From Tessaracoccus sp. MC1679 (lineage in GTDB: Bacteria > Actinomycetota > Actinomycetes > Propionibacteriales > Propionibacteriaceae): DNA of 64,000 nucleotides. Positions 17,220-26,304 of the stretch are shown here, one piece after another. How positions within the stretch are numbered: the stretch's first letter is position 1; the number at the start of each line of letters is the position of its first letter. The translations under genes and the position numbers were made by a program. Below the pieces are notes generated by a model. It made no database searches, had not been told where the DNA came from, and saw only the letters and a list, made by a program, of their open reading frames with translations. The stretch lies in the NCBI RefSeq assembly GCF_014164775.1, contig NZ_JACJGB010000001.1:248001-312000 (forward strand). Reading direction: 5' to 3'.

Positions 17220-17962
17220 CACGCCACCGCCCAGCAGGCCAGCCAGATGCCGGCGACGAGGGCGGCCCCCGCAGCCGGGGCCCAGGGGCGGGTGCGGCCC
17301 ACGGGCCGTAGCGTCGGCAGCGCATCCTCATAGCCGCGCAACTCCAGGCCCGCCTGCAGCCGGGTGGCGCGGCGCCAACTCATCAGCAGGACGGTGCCGA
17401 TGCCGTCGACGGCGGCCTGGAACCGACGACTGAAGGGCGCGTCGCCCCCGAGACGGGCGGCCTGCGCGGCCTGCAGCGCCAGCGCGCTGCTGAGCAGCAC
17501 GAACAGCAGCCGGTACATCAGTGCGGCGATCTCCAGCAGCGGGCCGGGGAGGCCGCGGCGATGCAGCCAGCCCAGCACGTCACTCATCGGCGTGGTAGTG
17601 GCCAGCAGCAGGACGGCCAAGGTCCCCGCGACGCCGTGCGCGAGCATCTCCGCCGCCCGGAGCCCGCCGTCGGCGGTGATGCGCAGCCCGTCGCCCACCT
17701 CGACCGCGAGCGGCAACGCCCCCACCACGAGGAATGCCAGCGGAGGCATCGCGACGGCGGCCACCAGACCCGGCCGGATGCGGGCCGGTCCTAGCATGAG
17801 GATCAGCGACGCCCCCGCCACCAGCAGGGTCCCGGGCCAGGCCGGCGTCAGCAGAGCGGTCAGCACCAGAGCGACGGCGAGCCCCACCTTGTGCCCCACA
17901 GGGATCGCCCGCCAGGGCCCTGCCCAGGCGGCGTCGTCGACGGCGGTGACGTGGATGCTCAC
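17219..17962 (-). CDS. cbiQ: Cobalt transporter transmembrane protein
   Basis: A 247-aa membrane protein, the T component linking the ATPase to the substrate-binding subunit. It has five or so hydrophobic helices and the two coupling motifs: ALAQ-like [13 protein letters not shown] in the middle and [15 protein letters not shown] near the C-terminus (the A-R-G coupling helices). It follows cbiN after a 142-bp gap that holds a large palindrome, so its translation is not coupled to cbiN. Confidence 0.95.
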   Translation of the reverse strand: MSIHVTAVDDAAWAGPWRAIPVGHKVGLAVALVLTALLTPAWPGTLLVAGASLILMLGPARIRPGLVAAVAMPPLAFLVVGALPLAVEVGDGLRITADGGLRAAEMLAHGVAGTLAVLLLATTTPMSDVLGWLHRRGLPGPLLEIAALMYRLLFVLLSSALALQAAQAARLGGDAPFSRRFQAAVDGIGTVLLMSWRRATRLQAGLELRGYEDALPTLRPVGRTRPWAPAAGAALVAGIWLACWAVA

Positions 17963-18021
17963 GGGCGTGCGCCGGACGTCGAATGACGGGTGAGGTGGCG
18001 GTCGCTGCCGCGCACCGCGCC

Positions 18022-18069
18022 CCGAGTGTGACTCCCGTGGGTGAACTCAACCCAGGAATTCACACTCGG
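18022..18069. repeat. Nested palindrome between cbiN and cbiQ
   Basis: CCGAGTGTGA (18022-18031) is complementary to 18060-18069, and TGGGT...ACCCA (18038-18054) is nested inside. In the cbiN-cbiQ transcript this would fold into a long two-part hairpin. It could slow RNA decay or reduce cbiQ/cbiO expression relative to cbiMN, or be a dispersed repeat. Confidence 0.6.
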
Positions 18070-18104
18070 ACGACGGGCCACCCCGGCAACCGTCGCGAGT
18101 TCCC

Positions 18105-18380
18105 TCATGACGCGCGCCGAGCCGTCAACCGGCCGAGGACGAAGCCCAGCAGGATGCCGCCCAGGCCCGCCTGGAGGGCGAAGAGTCCAGACTCGAGCTC
18201 CGCGCTCTCGGGCGCGAACAGCGGCTCGAGCCACGGCACGCCGCCGGTCAGGTCCCCCGCGGCGGCGTCGCTGCCCAGGAACTCCGCCCCCGTGGGGGCC
18301 AGCGCCAGGCTGCCGAGGTACACCCCCATGACGGCGACCACGAGCGCCACCCCGATCCACACGTCGCGACGGCTAAACAC
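18105..18380 (-). CDS. cbiN: Cobalt transport protein CbiN
   Basis: A 91-aa protein with two TM helices (about residues 6-27 and 66-86) joined by an extracytoplasmic loop ([17 protein letters not shown], then [24 protein letters not shown]). This matches CbiN, the small subunit that helps load cobalt into CbiM. GTG 18380 overlaps the end of cbiM by 8 bp. Confidence 0.93.
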   Translation of the reverse strand: MFSRRDVWIGVALVVAVMGVYLGSLALAPTGAEFLGSDAAAGDLTGGVPWLEPLFAPESAELESGLFALQAGLGGILLGFVLGRLTARRAS

Positions 18381-19047
18381 CGGCGTCCTCCTTGAGCAGA
18401 CCCAGCCGGGCCAACTCCGGGCGCGCCGCACGCGTCAGGAACCCGACCAGCAGCACACCCAGCAGCCCCTCGGCGACGGCCAGCGGGACCTGCGTGACCG
18501 CGAACAGCGCGAGGAACTTCACCAGCGCGCCCCCCAGCCCGCTCACCGGGTCCGGATACGCCAACGCCAGCTGCACCGACGTCACGGCATACGTGGCGAT
18601 GTTCGCCACCGCCATCGCCAAAAACACCGACGCCCACAGCGGGGCCGACAGCCGCGCCGTCGCCCGGTAGATCCCGTACGCCGCCCACGGCCCGACGATT
18701 GCCATCGAGAACACGTTCGCCCCGAGCGTCGTCAGCCCGCCGTGGGCGAGCAGCGTCGCCTGGAACAGGAGCACCAGCGTGCCGAGGAACGCCATCACCG
18801 GTGGCTTGAGCAGCACCGCCCCCAGGCCTGTCCCCGTCGGGTGCGACGAGCTTCCCGTGATCGACGGCAGCTTCAGCGCGCTCACCACCAGCGTGAACGC
18901 GCCCGCCGCGGCGAGGATCAGCTTGCGCTCCGGGTGCTCCCGCACGGTGGTGAGCACGGCGCGGGCGCCGTGGACGACGAACGGGGTGGAGGCGGCCAGC
19001 CAGGCCGCGCAGTGCAACGGGGGAAGCATCCCCTCGGCGATGTGCAT
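18373..19047 (-). CDS. cbiM: Cobalt transport substrate-binding subunit CbiM
   Basis: A 224-aa membrane protein that captures Co2+. The N-terminus [10 protein letters not shown] is diagnostic: the His at position 2 and the free N-terminus bind the metal. [13 protein letters not shown] and the multi-helix pattern fit. ATG 19047 must be the start because longer versions would bury the metal-binding His; an AGAGAG ribosome site precedes it. It is the first gene of a cbiMNQO-cbiT-orf-cbiA/cobC unit under the cobalamin riboswitch at 19100-19183. Confidence 0.96.
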   Translation of the reverse strand: MHIAEGMLPPLHCAAWLAASTPFVVHGARAVLTTVREHPERKLILAAAGAFTLVVSALKLPSITGSSSHPTGTGLGAVLLKPPVMAFLGTLVLLFQATLLAHGGLTTLGANVFSMAIVGPWAAYGIYRATARLSAPLWASVFLAMAVANIATYAVTSVQLALAYPDPVSGLGGALVKFLALFAVTQVPLAVAEGLLGVLLVGFLTRAARPELARLGLLKEDAGV

Positions 19048-19099
19048 CGCTCTCTTAGGTCCCTTCGCCCGGGATGACGCGCCCCAGGCAGTCGGCCGT

Positions 19100-19183
19100 G
19101 AGGGTCCAGTTCCTGACTTCCCGCCCGACGGCGGTCCACAGTGGCGCGACCGTGCCGGCTCGTTCCGGCTTCCTGGTCCCCTC
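19100..19183 (-). promoter_or_regulatory. Cobalamin riboswitch upstream of cbiM
   Basis: On the minus strand an outer pairing of GAGGGGACCAGG with CTGGACCCTC encloses GCCGGAACGAGCCGGC, the conserved GCGCCACTGTG (B12-box region) and GTCAGGAACT. These are the core elements of the AdoCbl-binding aptamer. The expression platform lies in the 50 nt before cbiM; high cobalamin should switch off cobalt import and the downstream synthesis genes. Confidence 0.9.
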
Positions 19184-19251
19184 GCGGTGTGAATGTGTGG
19201 GGCCCAGTCAACCAGAGCCCTGCGTCCCCCGCTATTGCGGGGTCCACTACG

Positions 19252-19914
19252 GTGAATGGCGTGCGCTACGACTACCTGACCGACGGCTCCGACATCTACC
19301 GCGAATCCTTCCGGATCATCCGCGAGGAGACCGATCTCACCCGCTTCCCCGACGACGTGGCCCGCGTCGTCGTGCGGATGGTGCACGCGGCCGGCGCCCC
19401 GGACGTCGCCGACGACGTGGCCTTCACTCCCGGCGTCGTGGCCGCCGCCAACGCCGCGCTGCGGGCCGGAGCACCGATCCTCTGCGATTCCTCCATGGTG
19501 GCCACCGGCATCATCGCCTCCCGCCTCCCCCGCGACAACGACGTCGTCTGCCACATCAAGGACCCCGGCCTCGCGGCGCTGGCCGCCGAGAAGTCGATGA
19601 CCAAGACAATGGCCGCGATCGACCTGTGGCTGCCCCGCCTCGACGGCGCCGTCGTCGCCATCGGCAACGCGCCGACGGCGCTCTTCCGGCTGCTCGAGGT
19701 GGTCGCGGAGACCGGCGTGAGGCCGGCGGCGGTGATCGGCGTCCCGGTCGGGTTCGTCGGTGCCGCCGAGTCCAAGCAGGCGCTGGCGGCAAACGACCTA
19801 GGCCTCGAGTATCTCGTCGTCCACGGCCGACGGGGCGGCTCGGCCCTCACCGTCGCCGCTGTCAACGCCATCGCCAGCACCGACGAGCTGACCAACACCT
19901 CACGCCAAGCCTGA
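19252..19914 (+). CDS. cbiC: Precorrin-8X methylmutase
   Basis: A 220-aa CbiC/CobH that moves the C11 methyl to C12, forming cobyrinate. Family segments: [31 protein letters not shown] with the catalytic His, [12 protein letters not shown], and [18 protein letters not shown]. The start is GTG 19252 (an in-frame GTG at 19261 is also possible); there is no Shine-Dalgarno, and CACTAC-type -10 bases sit just upstream, suggesting a leaderless transcript. It is divergent from cbiM; the riboswitch belongs to cbiM only. Confidence 0.95.
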   Translation: MNGVRYDYLTDGSDIYRESFRIIREETDLTRFPDDVARVVVRMVHAAGAPDVADDVAFTPGVVAAANAALRAGAPILCDSSMVATGIIASRLPRDNDVVCHIKDPGLAALAAEKSMTKTMAAIDLWLPRLDGAVVAIGNAPTALFRLLEVVAETGVRPAAVIGVPVGFVGAAESKQALAANDLGLEYLVVHGRRGGSALTVAAVNAIASTDELTNTSRQA

Positions 19915-19954
19915 GGACCGCTGGCACGTCCGCGTGACGGCTACGCTGAGCCGC

Positions 19955-20770
19955 ATGTCCGCCCGCCGCCACACCACCCGCGAAGAGGTGGTCTACAAGA
20001 ACAAGTACGTCGGCACGGTGGAGTACCACACCAGCCGCTCCGGGTTCGGCGACGCATCGCTGGTTGCCTACCGGTTCCCCTGCCAGGTCCCGCAGAAGAC
20101 GAGCCCGGACTTCGTGCTCATCCACGGGATCGGGGTGTCGGCTCGCTCGTACGGCCCGACGGCGGTGGAGCTCGCCAACCACGGTGACGTCCACCTGATC
20201 GACCTGGCCGGATACGGCCGTTCGCCCCGCCCTGACCGCGACCTGAGCATCGCCGATCACGCCGCCCTCGTCGGCAAGTACCTGGCGGAGAAGGACCTCG
20301 ACCACCCGGCGGTGGTGGGCCACTCGATGGGCACCCAGGTGGTGGCGCAGCTGGCCGCCGACTTCCCCGAGGAGGTCGACCACATCGTCCTGATCGCGCC
20401 GGTGGTGACGCCGTCGGCCCGCTCGCTAGCGAAGGTCGCGGGGCTGCTGATGGCCAACGGGTTGAAGGAGCCCCCGCAGGTCGCGGCGATGGCGATCTAC
20501 GACTATCTGTTCCGAGCCGGGGTGCCGTACATGGTCCAGCAGACCCCGCACCTGCTTCAGATGGATATGGAACTGGTCGCGGGGCGGATCGACGCGAAGA
20601 CCCTGGTGCTCTGCGGGCTCGACGACCCCATCGTTCCCCTCGACTGGGCCGAGAAATTGGCGGGCACGTTCAAGCACGGCTGGTTCGCAACGGTGCCGGG
20701 GCCGCACGCCACGATGTTCGCGTCGCCGAAGCTCATCGCCGACCTCATCGACGAGCACGCCCACCGCTGA
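19955..20770 (+). CDS. Alpha/beta hydrolase
   Basis: A 271-aa soluble hydrolase. FVLIHGIGVSARSY forms the oxyanion region, VVGHSMGTQVVAQL holds the nucleophile Ser elbow, VLCGLDDPIVPLDW the acid, and VPGPHATMF the catalytic His. The substrate is unknown. ATG 19955 is favoured: TACGCT lies about 13 nt upstream as a -10 box, and the longer GTG start has no support. It is not obviously part of the cobalamin pathway. Confidence 0.88.
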   Translation: MSARRHTTREEVVYKNKYVGTVEYHTSRSGFGDASLVAYRFPCQVPQKTSPDFVLIHGIGVSARSYGPTAVELANHGDVHLIDLAGYGRSPRPDRDLSIADHAALVGKYLAEKDLDHPAVVGHSMGTQVVAQLAADFPEEVDHIVLIAPVVTPSARSLAKVAGLLMANGLKEPPQVAAMAIYDYLFRAGVPYMVQQTPHLLQMDMELVAGRIDAKTLVLCGLDDPIVPLDWAEKLAGTFKHGWFATVPGPHATMFASPKLIADLIDEHAHR

Positions 20771-20795
20771 GCGCCATCGTGACACGGCAGAAGTG

Positions 20796-20824
20796 ATGCC
20801 GAGGTCCCCCCAAGACCTCGGCAT
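20796..20824 (+). terminator. Terminator hairpin after the hydrolase gene
   Basis: ATGCCGAGGT (20796-20805) pairs perfectly with 20815-20824 around a 9-nt loop, 25 bp after the hydrolase stop. It insulates the two-component operon that follows. Confidence 0.75.
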
Positions 20825-20866
20825 AGCCGCAGTGTCGCCGCGATTCGGCGCCAACGCATCCGGGAG

Positions 20867-20880
20867 GGTACGAAAGTACC
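20867..20880. promoter_or_regulatory. Candidate response-regulator operator, site A
   Basis: GGTACGAAAGTACC, a palindrome of the form GGTAC-N4-GTACC within a larger GGGAGGGTAC...GTACCTTCCC dyad. Its centre lies 52 bp from the -10-like TAGGAT (20923-20928) of the histidine kinase gene, which appears leaderless at GTG 20935. Five related sites occur upstream of the other genes of this locus. Confidence 0.65.
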
Positions 20881-20934
20881 TTCCCGCGCTCCTCGGCTGG
20901 TCAGGCGAGCGTTGCCGACCCATAGGATGACGGC

Positions 20935-22017
20935 GTGGGACGGAAAGCACTCTCGAGCGGCGCGCTGGAGGTCCTCATCGCGCTCGTGATCATCACGGCC
21001 GAGCTCCTCGCGCCCCGAGCGCGGATGGTCCTGACTCCTGAGGTCGTGGCACTCGACATCGCCGCGTTCGTCACGGTGGTGGTCGCGGTCCGGTGGCCGC
21101 AGGTCGGCGCGGCATTGACCATCACCCTGGCCGTCGCGGCGGCCGCAATCGACGAAAACTCCCTCGGCTTCTGGCCCTACCTCCTCATGCTCCCTGTCGT
21201 CGCCGCCTTACGGAACGGGCGATGGGCCCAGGCAGCGGTGATGGCAGCAACCGTGTTCACGGCGTCGGTGACCGCCACGGCTCGCCAGCTCGCGGAGGAC
21301 TTCAATCCCTTCGAGGTGATCCTCGGGTGGTTCGCGCTGGACGCCGTGTTCGTGCTCGTCGGATTCGGCCTCAACGCCGTCTCGCGCAACGCCGCCGAGG
21401 CCGAGTCCAGGCGCCAGCGGGACCTCAGGCTCCAAGCCACCCTCGACCTCCACGACTCGGTGGCCCGCGAGCTCACTCTCATCGCGATGGAGGCCGACGC
21501 CGCGCACAACGCGGGCGGAGCATCTCCGGAGGCGCTGGCCGCACTGTCCGAGCGGGCCCGCAACGCTGGGGCCGCCCTCCGCGACACCATCCGCATGATG
21601 CAGCTGGGAGAGAGCGCGCCGACGGACGCGGACTTCCGGGAGACCTTGGCGCAGGAGGTCCGCGAGCTCAAGCGTCGCGGCCACGAGGTGACCACCTCCG
21701 GAGACCTCAGCCCCACACTGCATGCGTCCATCGACCGCGCGCTAGCGCAGATCCTCCGCGAGGCGCTCCACAACGTGGCCAAACACGGCCTGAAGCACGG
21801 GCCCTGCACGATCGTGGGCGAGCTGTCCGCCGTCGACTACCAGCTGATCGTCACCAACCAGATGCCGCCTGATCGGACGACCGGCGCGGGCCTCGGCACG
21901 CTCGGCATGCGCCACCGCGCCACGCTCGCCGGCGGTAGTCTCCGGCTGGCATCCGCGAACGGCACCTGGACGTGCCTGGTGGAGATGCCGCTGACCGTGC
22001 GGCAATTGCAGACATGA
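20935..22017 (+). CDS. NarL-family sensor histidine kinase (system 1)
   Basis: A 360-aa sensor. Five or so TM helices fill residues 10-150, with almost no outside domain, so the signal is probably sensed in the membrane or via partner proteins. The HisKA_3 motif LDLHDSVARELTLIAMEADA carries the phosphorylated His, and LREALHNVAKHG plus GLGTLGMRHRA are the N and G boxes of the ATPase. The start GTG 20935 follows TAGGAT by 7 nt, fitting a leaderless mRNA. Its stop overlaps the response regulator start (ATGA). Confidence 0.92.
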   Translation: MGRKALSSGALEVLIALVIITAELLAPRARMVLTPEVVALDIAAFVTVVVAVRWPQVGAALTITLAVAAAAIDENSLGFWPYLLMLPVVAALRNGRWAQAAVMAATVFTASVTATARQLAEDFNPFEVILGWFALDAVFVLVGFGLNAVSRNAAEAESRRQRDLRLQATLDLHDSVARELTLIAMEADAAHNAGGASPEALAALSERARNAGAALRDTIRMMQLGESAPTDADFRETLAQEVRELKRRGHEVTTSGDLSPTLHASIDRALAQILREALHNVAKHGLKHGPCTIVGELSAVDYQLIVTNQMPPDRTTGAGLGTLGMRHRATLAGGSLRLASANGTWTCLVEMPLTVRQLQT

Positions 22018-22670
22018 TCAGCGTCGGGATCTGCGACGACGACCCGCTCGTCCTGAGCTACCTCGCCGCGACCCTCGCCCGCGTCGACGACATCGCCGTC
22101 GTCCACCAGTGCGCCGGGGGTCACGAGGCATTGGCTGCGCCCCCAGTCGACCTGTGGCTCATGGACATCCGGATGCCCGGTATCTCCGGGGTGGAGACGT
22201 GCCGCGCGCTGACCTCCCGCCCGGACCCGCCGCGGGTCCTGCTGCTCACCAGCCTCAGCACCACGAGTCTCACCGAGGCGGTCGGCGCCGGCGCCTGCGG
22301 CTTTCTCTACAAGGACACCCCGGCCAAGGCGCTCGCCGCGGCCATCCGGACCGCGGACGCCGGGATCTTCGTCCACTCCCCCGACGCGGCGCGGGGGCTG
22401 ACCACCAGGGTGACCAGCCGGGAGTCGGCCCCCGACGGAGTGCTGCGCGACGCCGTCGACCACGAGCTGATCCGCGCCATCAACGCCGGACGCGGCTACG
22501 ACCAGATGGCCGAGGCGCTGGGCATGTCGGTGTCAGGGGTCAAGAAGCGGGTCGGCACCCTCATGAGGCGCGCGGGCGTCAGCAGCCGCCCCCAGCTGAT
22601 GGCACAGTCCGTCTCCTGGTCAACGCAGCCATCGGAGTCGCCCCGCCCGGATAGTCCTGCTCCGTCCTAG
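22014..22670 (+). CDS. NarL/LuxR-type response regulator (system 1)
   Basis: A 218-aa regulator. The receiver starts SVGICDDDPLVLSYL (acidic pocket), with the phospho-acceptor Asp in DLWLMDIRMPG and Lys in FLYKDT. The C-terminal LuxR-type helix-turn-helix is MAEALGMSVSGVKKRVGTLMRRAGVSSRPQLMA. Its recognition helix nearly matches that of the second regulator at 28212-28850 (GMSESGLKKRVAALMKR), so both probably bind the same palindrome. It ends in a 4-bp overlap with the converging lipoprotein gene. Confidence 0.93.
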   Translation: MISVGICDDDPLVLSYLAATLARVDDIAVVHQCAGGHEALAAPPVDLWLMDIRMPGISGVETCRALTSRPDPPRVLLLTSLSTTSLTEAVGAGACGFLYKDTPAKALAAAIRTADAGIFVHSPDAARGLTTRVTSRESAPDGVLRDAVDHELIRAINAGRGYDQMAEALGMSVSGVKKRVGTLMRRAGVSSRPQLMAQSVSWSTQPSESPRPDSPAPS

Positions 22671-23050
22671 TTGACGGTCCAGCGCGGCTTGGTGAGATCG
22701 CACTCTTTGGGGATATGCGTGTCATCGGAGACCTCAGCCGAGGCCGCGGACTCACCGCCGGTCAGTTCAACCGGCCGACCGAGTTCGAAGGTACCTTGCT
22801 CTGTCTCGAGTGCACCCTGGTCAGCCCAACTCGGGGCGCCGCGGAAGACCGGGAGATAGTCGGTCCCATCTTCGGCAGTCAGGTACAGGCAGCCATCGTT
22901 GAGCTGCAGCATCCCGCTGACCAGGGCCGTGGGTCCGCCGTCGTTGAGCGCCCCCTCCCGCCAAGCTACCTCGGGGGCAGCCTGGCTCGCCGTGCAGCCG
23001 AGGCTCAGACCAACCGCAGCCCAAACCAGCCACACCATCAAGTGCTTCAT
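22667..23050 (-). CDS. Small lipoprotein, candidate target of the two-component systems
   Basis: A 127-aa predicted lipoprotein with lipobox LSLGC at residues 15-19. The mature part contains GMLQLNDGCLYLT and ends in HIPKECDLTKPRWTVN, so two conserved-looking Cys remain. It resembles the lipoprotein at 37965-38375 in the order of these motifs (GTLEVVGGCL ... VPAKCAEHD). ATG 23050 lies 7 nt after a TATGTA -10 box, suggesting a leaderless start, with operator site B about 51 bp from that box. Function unknown. Confidence 0.8.
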   Translation of the reverse strand: MKHLMVWLVWAAVGLSLGCTASQAAPEVAWREGALNDGGPTALVSGMLQLNDGCLYLTAEDGTDYLPVFRGAPSWADQGALETEQGTFELGRPVELTGGESAASAEVSDDTHIPKECDLTKPRWTVN

Positions 23051-23103
23051 ACCGCCTACATATACGCTGCGGCCCGTCGCCGAACAGAAGCGGGACCCCA
23101 GAG

Positions 23104-23117
23104 GGTACTTATGTGCC
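23104..23117. promoter_or_regulatory. Candidate response-regulator operator, site B
   Basis: GGTACTTATGTGCC matches GGTAC-N4-GTACC with one mismatch. It is centred about 51 bp from the -10-like hexamer (23057-23062) of the lipoprotein gene on the minus strand; on the other side cbiD begins 150 bp away. Confidence 0.55.
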
Positions 23118-23224
23118 CACCCATGAGTCCGCGCTACCTGTTCTTCTGCACACTGCAAGGCAGGGAGCGACGCTCGGTCCGACCCCGGCCCACTCACGAT
23201 GGCGCTCCCGGCTACGCTGGCTAC

Positions 23225-23266
23225 GTGCCCGTCACCGCCCCTCACCCTGTGACTCGAGGCTGCTGA
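23225..23266 (+). CDS. Possible 13-codon leader ORF before cbiD
   Basis: GTG 23225 opens a 13-codon frame (VPVTAPHPVTRGC) whose TGA ends one base before the cbiD ATG. TACGCT lies upstream as a -10 box. It may only be a translational-coupling device or chance; weak evidence. Confidence 0.25.
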   Translation: MPVTAPHPVTRGC

Positions 23267-23267
23267 G

Positions 23268-24362
23268 ATGGCGCGCCGCGGGCAACTCGACGACTCCTCG
23301 CTCCGGCCCGGCTGGACCACCGGCGCCTGCGCCACCGCCGCCGCGACGGCCGCCTACGAGGCCCTGCTCACCGGGGAGTTCCCGGACCCCGTAGAGATCG
23401 AGCTACCCCAGGGCCGCCGGCCGTCGTTTGCCTTAACCCTCGAGCATGTGACCGACGGTGTCGCGATGGCCGCCGTCACCAAGGACGCCGGCGACGACCC
23501 CGACGTCACGCACGGCGCCCTCGTCCGCGCCTGGGTGCGCCCGGGCCCGTCGGGCTCGGGCGTGCGGCTCCTCGGTGGCCCCGGCGTCGGCACCGTCACG
23601 CTGCCCGGGCTCCCGCTCCCTGTGGGCGAGCCGGCCATCAACCCCGCACCCCGGGCGATGATCAGGGCGAACCTCTCCGCCGTCGCCCGCCGACACGGCG
23701 TGCCCCTCGACCTCGAGGTGACCATCGGGGTCGACGACGGCGAGGCCCTCGCGCGGCACACGTGGAACCCGCGCATCGGCATCCTGGGCGGGATCTCCAT
23801 CCTCGGCACCACCGGCGTCGTGGTCCCCTACTCGTGCTCCGCGTGGATCGACTCGATCCGCCGCGGCGTCGACGTCGCCCGCGCCGCCGGCATGCAGCAC
23901 CTGGCCGCCTGTACCGGGTCGACGTCGGAGCGCGTCGTCGCAGAGCTGTATGGCCTGCCAGAGCTGGCGCTGCTGGACATGGGCGACTTCGCCGGCGCCG
24001 TGCTCAAGTACGTCTCCCGGCACCCCGTCGAACGCCTCACGATTTGCGGAGGGTTCGCCAAGCTCACCAAGCTCGCCGCCGGACACCTCGACCTGCACTC
24101 CCACCGCACCCAGGTGGACCTGTCCCACCTCGCGGGCCTGGCCATCGAGGCAGGCGCCGGAGAGGCGCTCGCCACGGCGATCCGTGCCGCCAACACCGCG
24201 GCAGAGGCCCTCGACCTGGCCGAGGCAGACGGCATCCCGCTGGGCGACGCCGTCGCCACCGCGGCCCGCGATCACGCCCTCACCGTCCTGCGCGGCTCTC
24301 CCGTGGCGGTCGACGTCATCTGCATCGATCGGGGCGGCGCCATCGTCGGCAACTCGGCTTGA
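23268..24362 (+). CDS. cbiD: Cobalt-precorrin-5B C1-methyltransferase
   Basis: A 364-aa CbiD, which methylates C1 of cobalt-precorrin-5B and is specific to the anaerobic pathway. The N-terminal LRPGWTTGACATAAATAAY, the central NPRIGILGGISILGTTGVVVPYS and the GDFAGAVLKY plus ICGGFAKLTKLAAGHLDLHS segments are characteristic. It stands alone between the two-component region and the efflux module, with no riboswitch visible upstream. Confidence 0.96.
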   Translation: MARRGQLDDSSLRPGWTTGACATAAATAAYEALLTGEFPDPVEIELPQGRRPSFALTLEHVTDGVAMAAVTKDAGDDPDVTHGALVRAWVRPGPSGSGVRLLGGPGVGTVTLPGLPLPVGEPAINPAPRAMIRANLSAVARRHGVPLDLEVTIGVDDGEALARHTWNPRIGILGGISILGTTGVVVPYSCSAWIDSIRRGVDVARAAGMQHLAACTGSTSERVVAELYGLPELALLDMGDFAGAVLKYVSRHPVERLTICGGFAKLTKLAAGHLDLHSHRTQVDLSHLAGLAIEAGAGEALATAIRAANTAAEALDLAEADGIPLGDAVATAARDHALTVLRGSPVAVDVICIDRGGAIVGNSA

Positions 24363-24422
24363 TGAGGGATGCGGCACGCCGGTCCGGTGAATGTCGGGGA
24401 TGAGCGCAGACGTTTCAGGGTC

Positions 24423-24563
24423 CTACCGCCTCAGGTTCTTGAGTCCCTCCCCTACGATCTCGAGCCGCTCCACAGCCGAGCGCCGCAACTCATCACGCAG
24501 ATAGCCGTCGAGATCCAAAACACGTGCAACTTCCTCACGGTCGAGGTGGGGGCTTAGATTCAT
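24423..24563 (-). CDS. Small helical protein after the permease gene (tentative)
   Basis: A 46-aa frame (MNLSPHLDREEVARVLDLDG onward, ending EGLKNLRR) that starts 22 nt after the permease stop. The amphipathic, charged composition is protein-like. The ribosome site is weak (GGGAG), and I know no homologue, so this could be chance coding potential. Confidence 0.35.
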   Translation of the reverse strand: MNLSPHLDREEVARVLDLDGYLRDELRRSAVERLEIVGEGLKNLRR

Positions 24564-24585
24564 GGGCTCCCGGTCTATCGCCGGC

Positions 24586-25656
24586 TCACCTGTCCTTGAG
24601 CTGCTCATGAAGGCCGCCCCGCAGCGCGAGCGGAACCAAGGCTACCCCGAGTGCCCACCCGGACGCGGCGGCCGCACCGATGGCGAGGAGACCTGCACCC
24701 AACGTCGCCGCGACGCCGGTCGGCGGGACGGCCTGCAGCGACACGGCCACTGCGAGCGCGGCGACGGTGGCGGCGCAGGCGAGAATCACCGACGGCACGA
24801 GGACCAGGGCCACCTCCCCCAACGCGAGGAACATGAGCTCCGCGCGGCTGCTGCCGAAGGTGCGGTAAACCGCGAGCTCTGGGCGCCTGCCCCAGTTGGT
24901 GAGCAGGACAAGCAACCCGATCAGCACGCCCGCCACCAGACCCGGGGCCAGGCCCGCGTATCGTTGCCACTGCTCGTGAGGGCTGAGGAGGGCCGAGTCG
25001 TCGACGGCGAACGGGCTGACCGCCACGCCGTGCCCTGCGAAAGAGAAATCGAGCAGGTCGCGACCCGCCTCGAACGCCCCAGGGTCCATCCGCACCCAAC
25101 ACTCGCTCATCGCGAAATCGGGCGGGCGCGTCACCACCACATTGGCCAGGAGCCGGGCCGGCTTCACCGAGTCTGGCGTCCGTGCGTCGATGCGATGCGA
25201 GTTGCCCTCACCGTCGTAGAGCACCATTCCCACGGCAGCCAGCCCGGTGTCGGCGAGGTCTGATCCTGCAACAACTTCTCCAGGTGGCTCGGCAACCGCC
25301 CAGGCAGCCCAGATTCCGGGGGTGGCGACATCGACGGTCACCCCCCGCGCCCCTGAGAACGCATGCCACTCACGCTGCTCCTGCCCGACGGCCCCGGCGC
25401 CGATCACCCCGGGCTGACCGTTGAGTTGGGCGCAGAGTCTGGCCGGCACCGGCTGCCCATCCGAATCGGCCTGAATCCACCAGACAGTTCCTCCACGGAC
25501 CAACTCACCGTCGTGCTGGTTGAGGACGCTCGAAGCGGACATGACGGTGGCAACCCCGCACATGGCGAGCACTGCGGCTGTGACCACTGCCAGCACAGCA
25601 TGCCGGGGACCGAGGTTTCGGAATGCCTCGCGCAGCAGAAGACCCGGATGCCACAC
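24586..25656 (-). CDS. ABC transporter permease (module 1)
   Basis: A 356-aa FtsX/MacB-like permease. One TM helix near the N-terminus (about residues 20-42) is followed by a 190-residue extracytoplasmic domain and three TM helices (about 240-260, 285-310, 320-345). It begins 3 nt after the ATPase gene stops. With the membrane-fusion protein and ATPase it forms a tripartite MacB-like machine of the kind used in Gram-positives to expel or resist peptides; the substrate is not known. Confidence 0.85.
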   Translation of the reverse strand: MWHPGLLLREAFRNLGPRHAVLAVVTAAVLAMCGVATVMSASSVLNQHDGELVRGGTVWWIQADSDGQPVPARLCAQLNGQPGVIGAGAVGQEQREWHAFSGARGVTVDVATPGIWAAWAVAEPPGEVVAGSDLADTGLAAVGMVLYDGEGNSHRIDARTPDSVKPARLLANVVVTRPPDFAMSECWVRMDPGAFEAGRDLLDFSFAGHGVAVSPFAVDDSALLSPHEQWQRYAGLAPGLVAGVLIGLLVLLTNWGRRPELAVYRTFGSSRAELMFLALGEVALVLVPSVILACAATVAALAVAVSLQAVPPTGVAATLGAGLLAIGAAAASGWALGVALVPLALRGGLHEQLKDR

Positions 25657-25659
25657 AGT

Positions 25660-26304
25660 TCAGCCTTCCTCCAGGGATCCGTCGGGCCGGATCCGCACGA
25701 TCCGGTCCGCCATCGCCCCGATGCGCTCATCGTGGGTGGCCAGGAGCACCGCCGTGTGGCCGGCCGTCGCGAACAGCGCCTCCGCCACCACGTCCGCGGT
25801 GCGGGCGTCGAGGTTCGCAGTCGGCTCGTCGGCAAGCAGCAGGCTGGGGCGGGAGATCAAGGCGCGGGCGACAGCAACGCGCTGCGCCTCGCCTCCGGAG
25901 AGCGTTCGCGCATCTCGTTGATCCGATGGATCCAGCCCGACGCTGAGCAGCAACTCGCTGGCCGTGGCATCGGCGGTGCCCGACGTGGAGCCCGCGGCCA
26001 GCGCAGGGAGCGCTACGTTGTCCAGAGCACTTCGCCGTGGTAACAGGTTGACGCTCTGGAGGATCCACGCGATCCGCAGCCGATGGCGATCCTGCACCGA
26101 GCACGCGATCCCATCGATCTGCACCCGCCCCGTCGTGGGAGCCGCGAGAAGACCCGCGACGTTGAGAAGTGTTGTCTTGCCCCTCCCTGAGGCCCCCATC
26201 AGGGCTACCGACTCCCCTGATGCAACCGTCAGATTCACCCCGTCCAGCACGGCCCGGTCTGCCCCCGCGTACCTGAACGCCACGTCGACCAGCCTCAGGG
26301 ACAT
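25660..26304 (-). CDS. ABC transporter ATPase, MacB/LolD-like (module 1)
   Basis: A 214-aa ATPase. Walker A is GASGRGKTT, where Arg replaces the usual Ser/Cys of GxSGSGK; the same change is seen in the paralogue at 32542-33189. The signature is LSGGEAQRVAVARAL and Walker B LLLADEPTANLD. It overlaps the end of the membrane-fusion gene by 10 bp. Confidence 0.92.
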   Translation of the reverse strand: MSLRLVDVAFRYAGADRAVLDGVNLTVASGESVALMGASGRGKTTLLNVAGLLAAPTTGRVQIDGIACSVQDRHRLRIAWILQSVNLLPRRSALDNVALPALAAGSTSGTADATASELLLSVGLDPSDQRDARTLSGGEAQRVAVARALISRPSLLLADEPTANLDARTADVVAEALFATAGHTAVLLATHDERIGAMADRIVRIRPDGSLEEG

